DNA of 6,733 bases. Origin: JBBTXL01 sp038062295. GTDB taxonomy: Bacteria; Patescibacteriota; Minisyncoccia; GWC2-36-17; WO2-46-25. The stretch covers positions 1 through 6,733 of the forward strand of contig JBBTXL010000030.1 of assembly GCA_038062295.1 (NCBI GenBank). The letters are read 5' to 3'. Position numbers and translations under genes: made by a program. Under the pieces are notes generated by a model. That model saw only the letters and a program-made list of their open reading frames with translations. It had not been told where the DNA came from and made no database searches. Of the stretch, positions 5,208 to 6,733 are shown in pieces (the first letter of the stretch is position 1; every line of letters begins with the position of its first letter).

Positions 5208-5236
5208 AAGATAACGAATCTATGCGTTTTTGTCAA
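5208..5236 (-). promoter_or_regulatory. Promoter for the 118-residue gene, overlapping the glycosyltransferase 3' end
   Basis: On the minus strand a perfect TTGACA (5231-5236) and TATCTT (5208-5213) are exactly 17 nt apart. The -35 box is within the last codons of the glycosyltransferase (VVDKNA), and the stop TAG is in the spacer. The predicted transcript starts near 5201 and would begin with the 5171-5194 hairpin. Confidence 0.65.
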
Positions 5237-6368
5237 CAACGGTCAGGGATGTGGCAGTATATATCGCTTTTGTCTTCTCAAGCATATTCCCGATGGAAAA
5301 CGATGCGACGACGGTTTCCGCGGCGTGCGCACCGAGCTCCCGTGCCATTTTTTTGTTTTTCAGAAGCTGTGCGATAGCGCCCCAGAGTCTTGTGGGGGTC
5401 ATGGCGGGTACGACAACGCCATTCGCACCGCTCTCTACTACTTCCGGTATGCCGCCTGCATCCGAGACGACGCAGGGAAGTTTTGCCGCCATCGCTTCAA
5501 GGAGCGTGTATGGCAACCCTTCCTTTTTTGACGGCAATACGAAAGTATCAAATGCTTTTAAGTATCGTTGCGCATCCGGCAGAGCGCCGGTCAAGAGAAA
5601 ATACTGTTCCAGTTTGTATTTCGCAATAAGATTGGTCAGTCGGTCGCGCTCCGGCCCTTCACCAATGATAGTGAATACAATATCCGGGTATGCGTGGATC
5701 GCGGTGATCGCGGCATGCACGATGGTTTCAAGCGATTTTGTTCTGTAAAGGTTTGCGATGGTTCCGATAGCAATACTTTTCTCGTCAATGCCCAGCGCCG
5801 CCCGCGCTTCTTTTTTCGGCAAAAAAGTTGTTATTTTTCCGATACCATTGTGAATGACGGTAAATTTTTCCTCTGGCGCGATGTGGTGTCGTAGCGCTTG
5901 CGCGCGGTCGTATTCTGAAACACAGATGATATGGTCCTGAAATTGCGCGGCAAACCTGCTGGCAAGAATGTAGAACTGTTTGCGCGGCACAGAAAGCCGT
6001 TCGTTAAATACCCACCCGTGCGCGGTAAAAATGATCTTGGGGATGCCCGCAAACCGCGCCGCAAGCGCTCCCGCCACGCCTATTTTGGAGCTGTTCAGAT
6101 GCACAACATCCGGTTTTTCCTTTGTGATGAGGCGATACAGTTCCCACAACAGCCGCGCATCCGTCAGGGCATGTATTTTCCGTTTCAAGCTCCAGATCTC
6201 GCGGAAAGGGATATCGTTCGCGCGCAAACGGTTGTAAAAATGCGCGTTCGGCGCGCTGCCGACGACAACATCCATTCCTTCCTTTTTCATACCGGTGGCG
6301 AGGTCACAGACATACCGCTGCGCTCCGCCGAGCTCCGATTGCGTGATGAGATACAAAATCTTGAGCAT
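5220..6368 (-). CDS. Glycosyltransferase family 4 (GT-B fold)
   Basis: The enzyme should transfer a sugar from an activated donor to a cell-envelope acceptor at the inner face of the membrane; donor and acceptor cannot be told. The protein has 382 residues from MLKILYLITQ. The N-terminal acceptor domain carries SELGGAQRYV (11-20), HLNSSKIGVAGALAA (90-104) and FTAHGW (114-119). The linker has ICVSEYDR and VIHNGI (171-176). The C-terminal donor domain has IGTIANLYRTKSLE (201-214), IIGEGPERDRL (234-244) and the GT4 EX7E signature EGLPYTLLE (E283, E291). There is no signal peptide or membrane helix. The frame extends upstream to 6437, but that would translate a terminator hairpin. MLKILYL at 6366-6368 has ggaggg very close; ATGs at 6378-6380 or 6375-6377 are alternatives, 7 nt after a CATAAT box. 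Family assignment is secure; the start is less so. Confidence 0.9.
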   Translation of the reverse strand: MLKILYLITQSELGGAQRYVCDLATGMKKEGMDVVVGSAPNAHFYNRLRANDIPFREIWSLKRKIHALTDARLLWELYRLITKEKPDVVHLNSSKIGVAGALAARFAGIPKIIFTAHGWVFNERLSVPRKQFYILASRFAAQFQDHIICVSEYDRAQALRHHIAPEEKFTVIHNGIGKITTFLPKKEARAALGIDEKSIAIGTIANLYRTKSLETIVHAAITAIHAYPDIVFTIIGEGPERDRLTNLIAKYKLEQYFLLTGALPDAQRYLKAFDTFVLPSKKEGLPYTLLEAMAAKLPCVVSDAGGIPEVVESGANGVVVPAMTPTRLWGAIAQLLKNKKMARELGAHAAETVVASFSIGNMLEKTKAIYTATSLTVVDKNA

Positions 6369-6393
6369 GCCCTCCATCATACCCGAAATTATG

Positions 6394-6449
6394 AAAATAA
6401 AAAACCCTGTACGGCGTGCGCGTGTTGTTGTGCGCATCCGTACAGGGTT
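6394..6449 (-). terminator. Intrinsic terminator of the partial HAD gene
   Basis: The outer stem aaccctgtacgg/ccgtacagggtt (12 bp) has an extra inner tgcgc/gcgca stem. On the minus strand ttttttatttt follows. It separates the HAD fragment from the glycosyltransferase. Confidence 0.9.
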
Positions 6450-6460
6450 GTTGTGACCCG

Positions 6461-6733
6461 TCAGTTAAACATATACCGGCCTTTGCCGAAAGATGGGGAA
6501 GGCGTTATCAAACCAAAAGAACAAAGTTGTCGTTCAAGTTTTTTGATGGACTTTTCCGCCCGAATGACGGAAAAACCATGTTGTTCCGCGTCATGTACCC
6601 GTTGGATGTCATTTCCAACGTAGACCACATCGCGCGGTTTTGAGTGCACCATACGTGCTGCTTCCCCCAGGAGGTCACCATGAATGGCGGGGCTGCATGA
6701 CGCAAGGCGTCCGGAGAGGGCCTGCACCAGGGG
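6461..6733 (-). CDS. HAD-like hydrolase, C-terminal fragment (cut by the window edge)
   Basis: The last 90 codons are present and the frame remains open to 6733, so the N-terminus with motif I lies outside the window. The visible part has the motif IV strand RDVVYVGNDIQRVHDAEQHG, typical of HAD proteins (hhhhGND/GDS, then an alanine- or glycine-containing helix). It is followed by the strand FSVIRA and a charged tail. HAD enzymes are mostly phosphatases or phosphomutases; the substrate cannot be inferred from this part. The in-frame GTG at 6725-6727 is unlikely to be the true start. The TGA stop (6461-6463) is followed by a strong terminator. Confidence 0.6.
   Translation of the reverse strand, partial: PLVQALSGRLASCSPAIHGDLLGEAARMVHSKPRDVVYVGNDIQRVHDAEQHGFSVIRAEKSIKKLERQLCSFGLITPSPSFGKGRYMFN

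Noticed and set aside
6381..6437. N-terminal extension of the glycosyltransferase
   Set aside because: It reads through the terminator of the HAD fragment and precedes the normal GT4 N-terminus.
1..6733. CRISPR array, rRNA or intact insertion sequence
   Set aside because: No regularly spaced repeats, rRNA-like sequence or transposase motif was seen on either strand.

Overview
The window most resembles an ultra-small-genome bacterium of the Patescibacteria/CPR type. This is an inference from style, not from a marker gene. The support is short proteins, repeat-derived peptides of the SERSESK and NPSTGLGAG kind, a lone argC, and intrinsic terminators packed against nearly every gene. UGA appears to be a stop: the genes ending at 122, 791+4000 (4791), 4323 and 6461 use TGA and each runs straight into a terminator hairpin. 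This argues against the UGA-glycine code of some CPR lineages.

Layout. (1) 1-140: tRNA-Lys(UUU), lacking its first three bases, followed by a bidirectional terminator. (2) 122-1119, minus strand: a visibly A+T-richer two-gene operon. It encodes a zinc-ribbon, single-pass membrane protein and a small helical protein of unknown function, tightly coupled. A cluster of palindromes lies inside the second gene. (3) 1120-1534: mostly non-coding, with a decayed-looking reading frame and an interspersed repeat. (4) 1544-2443, plus strand: a short, isolated argC. (5) 2480-3643, minus strand: rarA (replication-associated AAA+ ATPase) carrying an in-frame 24-bp repeat insertion. (6) 3763-4323, plus strand: a HAD-like protein divergent from rarA, with His in place of the nucleophilic Asp. 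(7) 4411-5147, minus strand: two small, divergent, tandem paralogues, each with its own ribosome binding site and terminator. (8) 5220-6368, minus strand: a GT4-type glycosyltransferase. (9) 6461-6733, minus strand: the C-terminal end of a second HAD-like protein, cut by the window edge.

Functional picture. The conserved part is housekeeping and envelope metabolism: rarA, argC, glycosyltransferase and HAD proteins as separate small transcription units. No single pathway links them. The 70-1500 stretch beside the tRNA gene is the accessory part. It looks like an acquired island: A+T-rich, coupled genes of unknown function, palindromes and repeat debris. No integrase or recombinase gene is present. 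The two least explained items are the coupled zinc-ribbon/small-protein pair and the tandem paralogues that share the spacing LE-x10-Y-x2-KIQPI.
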